Shown: positions 16,321 through 26,905 of the stretch, piece by piece
How positions within the stretch are numbered: position 1 is the stretch's first letter
Layout of the letters: each line of letters starts with the position of its first letter
DNA from: Nocardioides agariphilus
Lineage (GTDB): Bacteria > Actinomycetota > Actinomycetes > Propionibacteriales > Nocardioidaceae
Length of the DNA stretch: 64,000 bases
Reading direction: 5' to 3'
NCBI RefSeq assembly: GCF_015352445.1
Contig: NZ_JADKPO010000018.1
Span: 25,203 to 89,202, forward strand
The notes under the pieces: generated by a model
Databases searched by the model: none
Told to the model about the DNA's origin: nothing
Seen by the model: only the letters and a program-made list of their open reading frames with translations
Translations under genes and position numbers: made by a program

Positions 16321-17519
16321 CCGAACAACAGGGCTTCGCCGACATCACCGGCCGGCTCGAGACGCTGGCCATCGAGGTCCCCAGCTGGGCCTACGGCAAC
16401 TCCGGCACCCGCTTCAAGGTGTTCGGCTCGGCCGGCACCCCACGCACCGTGCACGAGAAGATCGCCGACGCCGCCGCCGTACACCGCTTCACCGGGCTCG
16501 CTCCGACCGTCGCGCTGCACATCCCGTGGGACCTCGTCGACGACTTCGCCGCCCTGCGCGTCTACGCCGAGGACCACGGCGTCGGGCTCGGCACCATCAA
16601 CTCCAACACCTTCCAAGACGACGACTTCAAGCTCGGCTCGCTGACCAACGCCGACCCAGCGGTCCGGCGCAAGGCCGTGCAGCACAACCTCGACTGCATC
16701 GAGGTCATGAACGCGACGGGATCGCGCGACCTCAAGATCTGGCTGGCCGACGGCACCAACTACCCCGGCCAGGCCGACATCCGCGCCCGCCAGGACTGGC
16801 TGGCAGAGGGGCTCGCCGAGATCTACGCCCAGCTCTCCGACGACCAGCGACTGGTGCTGGAGTACAAGTTCTTCGAGCCGGCCTTCTACCACACCGACGT
16901 CCCCGACTGGGGCACCTCGTTCGTCCACTGCCTGGCCCTCGGCGACCGCGCGGTCGTCTGCCTCGACACCGGTCACCACGCTCCCGGTACCAACATCGAG
17001 TTCATCGTCGCCCAGCTGATCCGGCTCGGGAAGCTCGGCTCGTTCGACTTCAACTCCCGCTTCTACGCCGATGACGACCTGATCGTCGGTGCGGCCGACC
17101 CCTTCCAGCTGTTCCGGATCATGGTTGAGGTGATCAGGGGCGGCGCGTACGACGGTCGCCCCGAAGACGGACACAGCCGGGCGGCGCTGATGCTCGACCA
17201 GTGCCACAACATCGAGAAGAAGATCCCCGGCCAGATCCGCTCGGTGCTCAACGTGCAGGAGATGGTGGCGCGCGCGCTGCTGCTCGACACCCCAGACACT
17301 CGGGCAGCGCTCGCCGTCGCGCAGCGCGAGGGTGACGTGCTCGCCGCCAACGAGATCTACATGGACGCGTTCTACACCGACGTACGACGCGACCTCGCCG
17401 GCTTCCGCGAGGAGCGCGGACTGCCGGCCGACCCGATGGCGGCCTACCTCGCCTCGGGTCACCAGGAGCAGATCGAGGCCGACCGCGTGGGCGGCACCCA
17501 AGCAGGATGGAACTCATGA
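16317..17519 (+). CDS. rhaI: L-rhamnose isomerase (Pseudomonas/RhaI type)
   Basis: 400-aa TIM-barrel isomerase converting L-rhamnose to L-rhamnulose. It resembles the Pseudomonas stutzeri-type enzyme, not the E. coli RhaA type. Metal-site regions are visible: VLEYKFFEPAFYHTD, CLDTGHHAPGTNIE and GSFDFNSRFYADDDL. ATG 16317 overlaps the mutarotase stop, and its own stop overlaps the aldolase start, which implies translational coupling. Confidence 0.94.
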   Translation: MTEQQGFADITGRLETLAIEVPSWAYGNSGTRFKVFGSAGTPRTVHEKIADAAAVHRFTGLAPTVALHIPWDLVDDFAALRVYAEDHGVGLGTINSNTFQDDDFKLGSLTNADPAVRRKAVQHNLDCIEVMNATGSRDLKIWLADGTNYPGQADIRARQDWLAEGLAEIYAQLSDDQRLVLEYKFFEPAFYHTDVPDWGTSFVHCLALGDRAVVCLDTGHHAPGTNIEFIVAQLIRLGKLGSFDFNSRFYADDDLIVGAADPFQLFRIMVEVIRGGAYDGRPEDGHSRAALMLDQCHNIEKKIPGQIRSVLNVQEMVARALLLDTPDTRAALAVAQREGDVLAANEIYMDAFYTDVRRDLAGFREERGLPADPMAAYLASGHQEQIEADRVGGTQAGWNS

Positions 17520-19567
17520 CCAACCCCACCGTCGCGTCCCTCGTCGACCGGTCCAACCGCCTGGGCCGCGACCCCAAGAACACCAACTACGCCGGCGGCA
17601 ACACCTCGGCCAAGGGCACCGAGGTCGACCCGGTGACCGGCGAGGCCGTGGAGCTGGTGTGGGTGAAGGGATCGGGTGGTGACCTGGGCACCTTGACCGA
17701 GGGCGGGCTCGCCGTGCTGCGGCTGGACCGGATGCGCGCGCTGACCAACGTCTACCCGGGAGTCGAGCGCGAGGACGAGATGGTCGCGGCGTTCGACTAC
17801 TGCCTGCACGGCAAGGGCGGCGCGGCGCCGTCGATCGACACCGCGATGCACGGGCTCGTGGACGCCGCGCACGTCGACCACCTGCACCCCGACTCCGGCA
17901 TCGCGATCGCGACGGCCGCGGACGGCCAGGCGCTGACCAAGGAGATCTTCGGCGACCGGGTCGTCTGGGTGCCCTGGCGGCGTCCGGGCTTCCAGCTCGG
18001 CCTGGACATCGCCGCGATCAAGGAGGCCAACCCGCAGGCGGTCGGCTGCATCCTCGGCGGCCACGGCATCACCGCGTGGGGCGAGACGTCCGAGGAGTCC
18101 GAGCGCAACAGCCTCTGGATCATCGACACCGCCGCGGCCTACATCGCCGAGCACAGCAAGCCGGAGCCGTTCGGCGCCCCGCTCGAGGGGTACGCCGCCC
18201 TGCCCGGGGCCGAGCGTCGGGCGAAGGCCGCCGCCATCGCGCCGACCATCCGCGGCCTGGCGTCGACGGACAAGCCGATGGTCGGGCACTTCACCGACTC
18301 CCCCGAGGTCCTGGACTTCCTGGCCTCGGCCGAGCACCCCCGGCTCGCGGCTCTCGGCACGTCCTGCCCGGACCACTTCCTGCGCACCAAGGTCAAGCCG
18401 ATGCTGCTCGACCTACCTGCCACGGCGTCGATCGAGGACACCATCGCGCGGCTCAAGGAGCTGCACGGCCCGTACCGCGAGGACTACCAGGCGTACTACG
18501 ACCGCAACGCGGTCTCGACAGGCTCGAGCAGCGAATGGCCCGCCATCCGCGGCGCCGACCCGCTGATCGTGCTGGTTCCGGGGGTCGGGATGTTCTCGTT
18601 CGGGAAGGACAAGCAGACCGCGCGTGTGGCGGGCGAGTTCTACGTCAACGCCATCAACGTGATGCGCGGCGCCGAGGGACTCTCGACCTACGCCCCCATC
18701 GACGAGGCGGAGAAGTTCCGCATCGAGTACTGGGCACTCGAGGAGGCCAAGCTCCAGCGGATGCCGAAGCCTAAGCCACTCGCGACCCGTATCGCGCTGG
18801 TCACCGGTGCCGCCTCGGGCATCGGCAAGGCCATCGCCACCAAGCTCGCCGCCGAGGGTGCGTGCGTGGTGATCGCCGACCTGTCGCTGGAGAAGGCGCA
18901 GGCCGCCGCCGCCGAGATCGGCGGCACCGACGTCGCGGTCGGCGTCCAGGTTGACGTCTCCGACGAGACCGCCGTGCAGGCCATGGTCGACGCGACCGTG
19001 CTGGCCTTCGGCGGCGTGGACCTGGTCGTCAACAACGCAGGCCTGTCCCTCTCCAAGACCCTGCTCGAGACCACGGTCGCCGACTGGGACCTCCAGCACG
19101 ACGTGATGGCCAAGGGCTCCTTCCTCGTCTCACGCACCGCCGCCAAGGTGCTCATCGAGCAGGGCCTCGGCGGCGACATCGTCTACATCTCCTCGAAGAA
19201 CTCCGTCTTCGCCGGCCCCAACAACATCGCCTACTCCGCCGTGAAGGCCGACCAGGCCCACCAGGTCCGGCTGCTCGCAGCCGAGCTCGGCGAGCACGGC
19301 ATCAAGGTCAACGGGGTCAACCCCGACGGCGTCGTACAGGGGTCCGGCATCTTCGCCGGCGGCTGGGGCGCGCAGCGGGCAGCCGTGTACGGCGTGGACG
19401 AGAGCGAGCTGGGCAAGTTCTACGCCCAGCGCACCCTGCTCAAGCAGGAGGTGCTGCCGGAGCACTGCGCCCAGGCCGTGTTCGTGCTCTGCTCGCCCGA
19501 GCTCAGCCGCACCACCGGCCTGCACATCCCCGTCGACTCCGGCGTCGCGGCCGCGTTCTTGAGGTGA
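17516..19567 (+). CDS. rhaD: Bifunctional rhamnulose-1-phosphate aldolase / lactaldehyde dehydrogenase
   Basis: 683-aa fusion. The N-terminal class II aldolase domain (~1-330) has the zinc/active-site region HVDHLHPDSGIAIATAA. The C-terminal short-chain dehydrogenase (~425-683) has TGAASGIGKAIA, NNAG and the catalytic pair Y-x3-K in AYSAVKADQ. It cleaves rhamnulose-1-phosphate to dihydroxyacetone phosphate and L-lactaldehyde; the second domain would oxidise lactaldehyde to lactate. ATG 17516 (ATGA overlap) is preferred over ATG 17507. The residues VSTGSSS (~333-339) between the domains are encoded by a dispersed repeat. Confidence 0.93.
   Translation: MTNPTVASLVDRSNRLGRDPKNTNYAGGNTSAKGTEVDPVTGEAVELVWVKGSGGDLGTLTEGGLAVLRLDRMRALTNVYPGVEREDEMVAAFDYCLHGKGGAAPSIDTAMHGLVDAAHVDHLHPDSGIAIATAADGQALTKEIFGDRVVWVPWRRPGFQLGLDIAAIKEANPQAVGCILGGHGITAWGETSEESERNSLWIIDTAAAYIAEHSKPEPFGAPLEGYAALPGAERRAKAAAIAPTIRGLASTDKPMVGHFTDSPEVLDFLASAEHPRLAALGTSCPDHFLRTKVKPMLLDLPATASIEDTIARLKELHGPYREDYQAYYDRNAVSTGSSSEWPAIRGADPLIVLVPGVGMFSFGKDKQTARVAGEFYVNAINVMRGAEGLSTYAPIDEAEKFRIEYWALEEAKLQRMPKPKPLATRIALVTGAASGIGKAIATKLAAEGACVVIADLSLEKAQAAAAEIGGTDVAVGVQVDVSDETAVQAMVDATVLAFGGVDLVVNNAGLSLSKTLLETTVADWDLQHDVMAKGSFLVSRTAAKVLIEQGLGGDIVYISSKNSVFAGPNNIAYSAVKADQAHQVRLLAAELGEHGIKVNGVNPDGVVQGSGIFAGGWGAQRAAVYGVDESELGKFYAQRTLLKQEVLPEHCAQAVFVLCSPELSRTTGLHIPVDSGVAAAFLR
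18511..18532. repeat. Short dispersed repeat inside rhaD, in frame
   Basis: GGTCTCGACAGGCTCGAGCA followed by GC sits within rhaD and encodes VSTGSSS in the interdomain linker without breaking the frame. It belongs to the family also seen at 5067, 23234 and 34701. Confidence 0.6.
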
Positions 19568-19571
19568 CTGG

Positions 19572-20996
<1,425 letters not shown>

Positions 20997-21010
20997 GGGA
21001 GGATCACACC

Positions 21011-21757
21011 GTGCGAGTCGCACTCATGGTGACGTGCATCAACGACGCGCTCTTCCCCGACGTCGGGAAGGCGTGTGTCACGCTGCTGCGTCGCCTGGGT
21101 GTCGAGGTGGACTTCCCCGATGCCCAGACGTGCTGCGGCCAGCCGATGGTCAACACCGGCTACCTGGATGAGGCGATCGCGCCGTTGCGGTCGTTCGTGA
21201 AGGCGTTCGAGGGGTACGACGCGATCGTCACGCCGTCCGGGTCCTGCGCGGGGTCTGCGCGCCACCAGCACGGCATGGTCGCCCGCCGGTCCGGCGACCC
21301 GGAGCTCGTGGCTGCGGTCGAGCGGACGGCGCCTCGCACCTACGAGCTGAGCGAGTTCCTCGTCGACGTGCTCGGCGTGACCGACGTCGGCGCCTGCTTC
21401 CCGCATCGGGTGACCTACCACCCGACCTGCCACTCGTTGCGGATGCTCGGCGTCGGCGACCGTCCCACCACGCTGCTGCGCGCCGTACGCGGTCTCGACC
21501 TGGTCGAGCTGCCACGCGCCGAGGAGTGCTGCGGGTTCGGCGGCACGTTCGCGGTGAAGAACTCCGACACCTCGGTCGCGATGGTCTCCGACAAGGCTCG
21601 ACACGTGCGCGAGACCGGCGCGGAGGTCCTGGTCGCGGGCGACAGCTCGTGCCTGATGAACATCGGTGGCGCACTGTCGCGCCAGCAGGCCGGCATCCGG
21701 GTGATGCACCTGGCCGAGGTCCTCGCCCAGACAGCGACGGGTGGGGGGCAGTCGTGA
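21011..21757 (+). CDS. lutA: LutA/GlpC-like Fe-S subunit of L-lactate dehydrogenase complex
   Basis: 248-aa protein with two Cys-rich CCG domains, QTCCGQPMVNTGY (residues ~41-53) and AEECCGFGGTFAVKN (~172-186), plus CINDALFP near the start. In Bacillus, LutA works with LutB and LutC to oxidise L-lactate to pyruvate. Its place after the rhamnose genes gives the lactate made from rhamnose-derived lactaldehyde a direct outlet. GTG 21011 follows the site GAGGGAGGA. Confidence 0.93.
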   Translation: MRVALMVTCINDALFPDVGKACVTLLRRLGVEVDFPDAQTCCGQPMVNTGYLDEAIAPLRSFVKAFEGYDAIVTPSGSCAGSARHQHGMVARRSGDPELVAAVERTAPRTYELSEFLVDVLGVTDVGACFPHRVTYHPTCHSLRMLGVGDRPTTLLRAVRGLDLVELPRAEECCGFGGTFAVKNSDTSVAMVSDKARHVRETGAEVLVAGDSSCLMNIGGALSRQQAGIRVMHLAEVLAQTATGGGQS

Positions 21758-23187
21758 CGAGCACCTTCGTCGGGATGCCGAAGTTCCCGGTCGCCGCGCG
21801 GGAAGCGTTGGCGAACACGCAGCTGCGGAGCAACCTCGCGCACGCGACCGCGACCATCCGCGACAAGCGCGCCCGTGTCGTGGCCGAGGTCGACAACTGG
21901 GAGGAGCTCCGGCTCTCCGGCGCGGCCATCAAGGATGCTGCGCTGGCCTCGCTGGACCAGCACCTGGTGAGGCTCGAGGCACGCCTCACCGCTGCGGGGG
22001 CAGAGGTGCGCTGGGCCCGCGACGCCGATGAGGCGTGCACGATCGTCGCCGAGGTCGCCCAGCGCCACGGGATCGACGAGGTCGTCAAGGTCAAGTCGAT
22101 GGTCACCCAGGAGATCGGGCTCAACGAAGCCCTGCAGGAACAGGGCATCTCGGCCTGGGAGACCGACCTCGCCGAACTGATCGTCCAGCTCGGCGACGAC
22201 CTGCCCAGCCACATCCTGGTGCCCGCGATCCACCGCAACAGGGCCGAGATCCTCGAGATCTTCCAGCGCCGCATGCAGGGCCTGGCGTCACCGGAGGAAC
22301 TCACCGACGATCCCGCCGTACTCGCCGGGGCGGCTCGCGAGCACCTGCGCCAGAAGTTCCTCACGGCGCGGATGGCGGTCTCCGGAGCCAACTTCGCGGT
22401 CGCCGAGACCGGCACGCTCGTGGTGGTCGAGTCCGAGGGCAATGGCCGGATGTGCCTGACGCTGCCCGAGGTGCTGGTGTCGGTGGTGGGCATCGAGAAG
22501 GTGGTGCCGACGTGGGAGGACCTCGACGTCTTCCTGCGGCTGCTGCCGCGGTCGTCGACCGGCGAGCGGATGAACCCCTACACCTCGACCTGGACCGGCG
22601 TGACCCCCGGCGACGGTCCGCAAGAGGTCGTCGTCGTGCTGCTCGACAACGGCCGCACTCGTGCGCTGGCCGACCAGGTCGGCCGCCAGGCCCTGCGCTG
22701 CATCCGCTGCTCGGCCTGCCTGAACTCCTGTCCCGTCTACGAGCGGGTCGGCGGGCACGCCTACGGCTCGGTCTACCCCGGTCCCATCGGCGCGATCCTC
22801 AACCCACTGCTCAAGGGCGTCGGGGTCGACGAGCAGGTCGACTCGCTGCCCTACGCCTCCTCGTTGTGCGGCGCGTGCTTCGAGGTCTGCCCGGTGCGCA
22901 TCGACATCCCGTCGGTCCTGGTCGACCTTCGCGCCCAGGTGGTCGACGCCCACCGCGCCAAGCGGTGGGGCGGCGTGCCGTCGATGCAGACCGTGGCCAT
23001 GAAGGGCGCGGCAGCGACGTTCCGGTCCGGCCGCCGTTTGCGCCTGGCCGAGCGGTTCGCCCGACTCGGCACCGGGATCGCCGCACGCGTCGGCGCCCGC
23101 GCCTGGACCGGCTCCCGCGACCTCCCACGAGCGCCGCGTGAGTCCTTCCGGGCCTGGTGGCGGCGCACGGATGGAGGGACGCGATGA
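21754..23187 (+). CDS. lutB: LutB iron-sulfur subunit of L-lactate dehydrogenase complex
   Basis: 477-aa protein. The N-terminal LUD domain (~60-290) has VKSMVTQEIGLNEAL and ANFAVAETGTLVVVESEGN. Two ferredoxin-like 4Fe-4S motifs follow: CIRCSACLNSCPVY (~316-329) and CGACFEVCPVRIDIP (~373-387). It carries electrons during lactate oxidation. GTG 21754 overlaps the lutA stop, and the stop overlaps lutC, so the three are co-translated. Confidence 0.94.
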   Translation: MTSTFVGMPKFPVAAREALANTQLRSNLAHATATIRDKRARVVAEVDNWEELRLSGAAIKDAALASLDQHLVRLEARLTAAGAEVRWARDADEACTIVAEVAQRHGIDEVVKVKSMVTQEIGLNEALQEQGISAWETDLAELIVQLGDDLPSHILVPAIHRNRAEILEIFQRRMQGLASPEELTDDPAVLAGAAREHLRQKFLTARMAVSGANFAVAETGTLVVVESEGNGRMCLTLPEVLVSVVGIEKVVPTWEDLDVFLRLLPRSSTGERMNPYTSTWTGVTPGDGPQEVVVVLLDNGRTRALADQVGRQALRCIRCSACLNSCPVYERVGGHAYGSVYPGPIGAILNPLLKGVGVDEQVDSLPYASSLCGACFEVCPVRIDIPSVLVDLRAQVVDAHRAKRWGGVPSMQTVAMKGAAATFRSGRRLRLAERFARLGTGIAARVGARAWTGSRDLPRAPRESFRAWWRRTDGGTR

Positions 23188-23780
23188 GCGCCCGCGACGA
23201 GATCCTCGACCGGGTTCGCGCAGCCCTGGGCGCGGTCTCGACAAGCTCGACCACCTTCGGTCACCCAGCAGGAAGCTCACCCGACGACGTGGTGGCCCTG
23301 TTCGCCGAACGCGTCGCCGACTACCAGGCCACCGTCGTGCGCTGCCCGCCGGACGAGCTCGAGGCCGCCCTGCGCGACGCACTGCCCGCCGGGCGCATCG
23401 TCGTACCGGACGCACTCTCGGTGTCTGTCCCCCATGCGGTCACCGATGACCGCCTGACACCGTTCGAGCTGGATGCCTGCGCAGCGGTCGTCACCGACTG
23501 CGCCGTCGGCATCGCCGAGACCGGCACCATCGTCTTGGACCACGGGCCGGGCCAAGGCCGGCGCGCCATCACGCTCGTCCCCGACGTGCACATCTGCATC
23601 GTCCGCGCCGACCAGGTCGTCGCCGACGTACCCGACGCCATGCCCCGCCTCGCCCCGGCCGTCCGGCAGGGCCGCCCGCTGACCTGGATCAGCGGGCCCA
23701 GTGCCACGAGCGACATCGAGCTCAGCCGGGTCGAGGGCGTGCACGGCCCCCGGACCCTGGTCGTCCTCCTCGTCGGCTGA
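23184..23780 (+). CDS. lutC: LutC subunit of L-lactate dehydrogenase complex
   Basis: 198-aa LUD-domain protein (DUF162). Core motifs VVTDCAVGIAETGTIVLDHG (~residues 103-122) and the C-terminal SGPSATSDIELSRVEGVHGP match LutC. The N-terminal VSTSSTTF (~18-25) is encoded by a dispersed repeat and makes the N-terminal linker unusual. It is the last gene of the rhamnose-lactate operon. Confidence 0.93.
   Translation: MSARDEILDRVRAALGAVSTSSTTFGHPAGSSPDDVVALFAERVADYQATVVRCPPDELEAALRDALPAGRIVVPDALSVSVPHAVTDDRLTPFELDACAAVVTDCAVGIAETGTIVLDHGPGQGRRAITLVPDVHICIVRADQVVADVPDAMPRLAPAVRQGRPLTWISGPSATSDIELSRVEGVHGPRTLVVLLVG
23234..23255. repeat. Short dispersed repeat inside lutC, in frame
   Basis: GGTCTCGACAAGCTCGACCA followed by CC lies within lutC and encodes VSTSSTT in frame. 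It has the same core as the repeat within rhaD. Confidence 0.6.
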
Positions 23781-23821
23781 ACTTGCCCGGGACGCACTGG
23801 GCCATCGCTTCGCACGACGTG

Positions 23822-24541
23822 TCAGGTGCCCCCTCGCCACTGGGGCAGAGGTTGTCGGCCGACGGCGGTGTCGACGGCGGCCTGGGCGAGCAGCCGGGTG
23901 GAGTTGAGCAACGGCACCGGTGAGACGGCAGGTGGCACCAGCAGTGACAGCTCGGTGCAGGCCATCGCAACGGCCGAGCAGCCCTTGTCGGCGAGCCGGC
24001 CGATGATCGCGAGTACTTCGTCGCGCGCCTCGGCGGAGAACCGGCCGACCACGAGCTCGTCGAGGATGATGGCGTGCAGCGTCGTCGCGTCGGCGGGCTC
24101 GGGCACCATGGTGGTGATGCCGCGGGCCGCGCAGCGGTTCTGGTACATGTCGGAGTCGAGCACCCACGACGTGCCGAGCAGGCCGACCGTGTCGTGACCG
24201 AGGCGATGGGCCTCGGCGACCACGACGTCGGCGATATGCAAGCCGGGCAGCGCCATGTCGGGGCCGTCGGCCTCGAGGGCGAGATGCGCGGTGTTGTCCG
24301 GGCAGGCGAAGAAGTCGGCACCCCCGGCGCGCAGCCGTCGCGTGGAGAGGGCCAAGATGTCGTGCAACTCCTCGAGATCGCCGCGGCGCATCGCGTCGAG
24401 GGTCTCGCCCATGGCCACGCAGTTGAGCGAGAACTCCGGGTGTTGGTAGTCGTCGATAGCCCGGGAACCGTAGTCGGCGATGCCGCGGACGAAGTCGGCG
24501 GCGCCTTCGATGGTGTGTCCGACGATGCCGATGTGGAACAC
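23822..24541 (-). CDS. Aspartate/glutamate racemase-family protein
   Basis: 239-aa protein of the Asp/Glu/hydantoin racemase fold. Both expected catalytic Cys are in place: ACPDNTAHL (~residues 77-85) and AMACTELSLL (~194-203). The phosphate/carboxylate-binding start IGIVGHTIEGA is clear. GTG 24541 is preceded by the strong site GGAGAGGGAG; upstream in-frame codons have no family similarity. It is divergent from a peptide-binding lipoprotein and convergent with lutC. It may convert a D- or L-amino acid, but the substrate is unknown. Confidence 0.85.
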   Translation of the reverse strand: MFHIGIVGHTIEGAADFVRGIADYGSRAIDDYQHPEFSLNCVAMGETLDAMRRGDLEELHDILALSTRRLRAGGADFFACPDNTAHLALEADGPDMALPGLHIADVVVAEAHRLGHDTVGLLGTSWVLDSDMYQNRCAARGITTMVPEPADATTLHAIILDELVVGRFSAEARDEVLAIIGRLADKGCSAVAMACTELSLLVPPAVSPVPLLNSTRLLAQAAVDTAVGRQPLPQWRGGT

Positions 24542-24625
24542 GCTTTCTCCCTCTCCATCCCTCCCGAGACCGCCGTTACGGAGCCGTGACACTGGCTCGC
24601 AGTCTGGCCAAGTCCCGCGTGAGGC

Positions 24626-24643
24626 AGGTCACGAAGAGGTTGC
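24626..24643. promoter_or_regulatory. Upstream element shared by the two binding-protein genes, copy 1
   Basis: AGGTCACGAAGAGGTTGC lies 112 bases before the GTG of the first lipoprotein gene. The same 18 bases with one change occur at 26782-26799, 107 bases before the second gene. It is either a shared regulator site or duplicated promoter DNA. Confidence 0.45.
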
Positions 24644-24754
24644 GATTGGGCTTCGATCATTTCGGTTCCGCACAGCCCATTGGTCCTCGCCGACGGGCGT
24701 TCGATGCTGCCGTCGACATGCACAAGGCCCATCGGCCGACCGAAAGGAATCGAC

Positions 24755-26503
24755 GTGCGCTTGAAGAGAGCCGCAGTGGTGATAGGCACTGCCTCACTGC
24801 TTGCCCTGGCCGCCTGTGGCGGCAGCGGGAGCGACAATCCGAACGACCCCATCGAGACCCTCGGTGAGGGCGGCAACGCGGGCGCGGGCAAGAACCCCGA
24901 CCTGCAGGGGCCCCTCGCGGTTCCGGACGACGCCGCCGCCGGTGGCACGGCCACGGTGCTCACGCTGCAGGTGCCGGCGACCTTCGACCCGACCCGGGCC
25001 TACTACACCGACTCCACCGAGATCCTGAACCTCGTCACGCGGGCGCTGACGCAGTACGCGTACAACCCCGAGAACGGCGAGATGGAGCTGGTGCCCGACA
25101 TGGCCACCGACCTCGGCCAGCCCAACAAGGACAACACCGAGTGGACCTTCACCTTGAAGGACGGCCTCAAGTACGAGGACGGCACCGACGTGAAGGCCGA
25201 AGACGTCGCCTACGCCGTCTCGCGGTCCTTCGCGATCGAGGAGCTGCCGGACGGTCCGACCTACCAGCTGCAGTTCTTCCTCGACGGCGATACCTACAAG
25301 GGCCCCTACAAGGACAAGTCCCCCTACAAGGGCGTCGTGGTCGACGGCAACAAGATCACGATCAAGATGTCGCGCCCGTTCCCCGAGATGGACTACTACG
25401 CGTCGTTCCCCGTGTTCACCGGGATCCCGAAGGCCAAGGACACCGGACCCGAGTACGGCAACCACCCGCTGGCGACCGGCCCCTACATGTTCGAGGACTA
25501 CAAGCCGGGCACCTCGTTGACGCTGGTCAAGAACCCCAACTGGGACCCGGCGACCGACCCCGGCCGCATCCAGTCGGTCGACAAGTGGGAGTTCCAGTTC
25601 AACCAGGACACCGCGAAGCTCGAGAACACCATCCTCAGCGACACGGGCAACGGGCAGACGACGCTGAGCTACGACAACATCACGCCGCCGACGTACAAGA
25701 AGATCACCCAGCAGGCACCTGACCGCTTGGTGACGGGCACGTCGCCGTGCACGTACATGTGGTACCTCGACATGACCAAGATCACCGACCTCAAGGTGCG
25801 CCAGGCGATCGGCTATGCCTACCCCTACGTGGACGTGTGGAAGGCGCAGGGCGAGATCGTGGGCCTGACCCGCGTGGCCGGCACCAACATCCTGCCGCCG
25901 GGCACTGCCGGGCGCGAGGAGTACGACGTGCTGGGCATCAAGGGCGAGAACACCGACCCCGACAAGGCACGCCAGCTGCTCGAGGAGGCCAACGCGGTCG
26001 GCTACGAGGTCAAGTTCTTCTACCAGACCGACGACCCGCTGTCGGTCGCCGCGAAGGACCAGCTGGTCAAGGGCCTTGAGGCCGGTGGCTTCACCGCGAC
26101 CCCGATCGCCTCGACCACGGACAAGATCCGCGAGGCACGCACCGACTACAACGCGCCGGTCAACGTCCGCTCCAGTGGTTGGTGCTCGGACTGGCCGACG
26201 GGCGGCTCGTGGTTCCCGGCCCAGTGGGACGGCTCGCTGGTCGGCCTGGAGGGCATGCCCAACCTGGCCAACTTCGACGAGCAGGAAGCCGACGACATGC
26301 AGAAGTCGATCCTCGACGGGTCGGCGGATGAGGCCGCGGCCGGCTGGAACGACCTCGACAAGCTGATCGAGGAGAAGTACTACCCGGCCGTCAACACCGG
26401 CTACGCCGGCACGGCGATCATCCGGGGCTCCAAGATCGGCGGCATGTACAACGACAACGTCCGCGGCATGCCGACGTTCCAGACGATGTACATCACCGAG
26501 TAG
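24755..26503 (+). CDS. Peptide-type ABC substrate-binding lipoprotein (SBP family 5), paralog 1
   Basis: 582-aa extracytoplasmic solute-binding protein of the DppA/OppA family. Lipoprotein signal with lipobox LAAC (~residues 18-21), then RAYYTDSTEILNLVTRALTQ and the family signature EWTFTLKDGLKYEDGTDVKA. GTG 24755 has GAAAGGA eight bases upstream. It would deliver oligopeptides or similar ligands to a transporter encoded elsewhere; no permease or ATPase lies nearby. Long segments are identical to the following gene. It is followed by two strong hairpins. Confidence 0.92.
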   Translation: MRLKRAAVVIGTASLLALAACGGSGSDNPNDPIETLGEGGNAGAGKNPDLQGPLAVPDDAAAGGTATVLTLQVPATFDPTRAYYTDSTEILNLVTRALTQYAYNPENGEMELVPDMATDLGQPNKDNTEWTFTLKDGLKYEDGTDVKAEDVAYAVSRSFAIEELPDGPTYQLQFFLDGDTYKGPYKDKSPYKGVVVDGNKITIKMSRPFPEMDYYASFPVFTGIPKAKDTGPEYGNHPLATGPYMFEDYKPGTSLTLVKNPNWDPATDPGRIQSVDKWEFQFNQDTAKLENTILSDTGNGQTTLSYDNITPPTYKKITQQAPDRLVTGTSPCTYMWYLDMTKITDLKVRQAIGYAYPYVDVWKAQGEIVGLTRVAGTNILPPGTAGREEYDVLGIKGENTDPDKARQLLEEANAVGYEVKFFYQTDDPLSVAAKDQLVKGLEAGGFTATPIASTTDKIREARTDYNAPVNVRSSGWCSDWPTGGSWFPAQWDGSLVGLEGMPNLANFDEQEADDMQKSILDGSADEAAAGWNDLDKLIEEKYYPAVNTGYAGTAIIRGSKIGGMYNDNVRGMPTFQTMYITE

Positions 26504-26508
26504 ATGGG

Positions 26509-26549
26509 GGTGCCGCCCGGGACGTCACCTTTCCGGCCCGGGCGGCACC
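26509..26549 (+). terminator. Hairpin terminator after paralog 1
   Basis: GGTGCCGCCCGGG (26509-26521) and its exact complement (26537-26549) form a 13-base GC-rich stem with a 15-base loop, five bases after the stop. Confidence 0.75.
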
Positions 26550-26628
26550 GGACCCTCGCGGACGAGACTCTCGGGGTCGCCTCAGTCACGACTCGAGCTC
26601 CGCGGACGGGTCCCTGAGGCCCCATCTT

Positions 26629-26660
26629 GCACGGCCCTCGACGGCGGTCGAGGGCCGTGC
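26629..26660 (+). terminator. Second hairpin after paralog 1
   Basis: GCACGGCCCTCGAC (26629-26642) pairs perfectly with 26647-26660 around a GGCG loop; ATTTGCT follows. Together with 26509-26549 this insulates the second binding-protein gene. The rest of 26504-26905 shows no gene, only the shared upstream element at 26782. Confidence 0.7.
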
Positions 26661-26781
26661 GGCATTTGCTCACCAGTTCGCGTCCGAGACGTGACTGCCC
26701 TGTGACCTGGCTGAGTTTCCTCAGCACCGGTTCAGAGCATTCTTCGCGCCTTTTTCGGTTGATCTCAGCAACCATCTCCGA

Positions 26782-26799
26782 AGGTCACGAAGTGGTTGC
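26782..26799. promoter_or_regulatory. Upstream element shared by the two binding-protein genes, copy 2
   Basis: AGGTCACGAAGTGGTTGC matches 24626-24643 at 17 of 18 bases and lies at nearly the same distance from the downstream start codon. Confidence 0.45.
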
Positions 26800-26905
26800 A
26801 GAAGGGGCGAGGGAAGGTCACTTTTCCCTTGCAGGCATTGGGTTTCGGGCCCGATGGGCGAACCCTTCCGGAGGTTTCTGACACCGACCGGAAGGACACC
26901 CCAAC

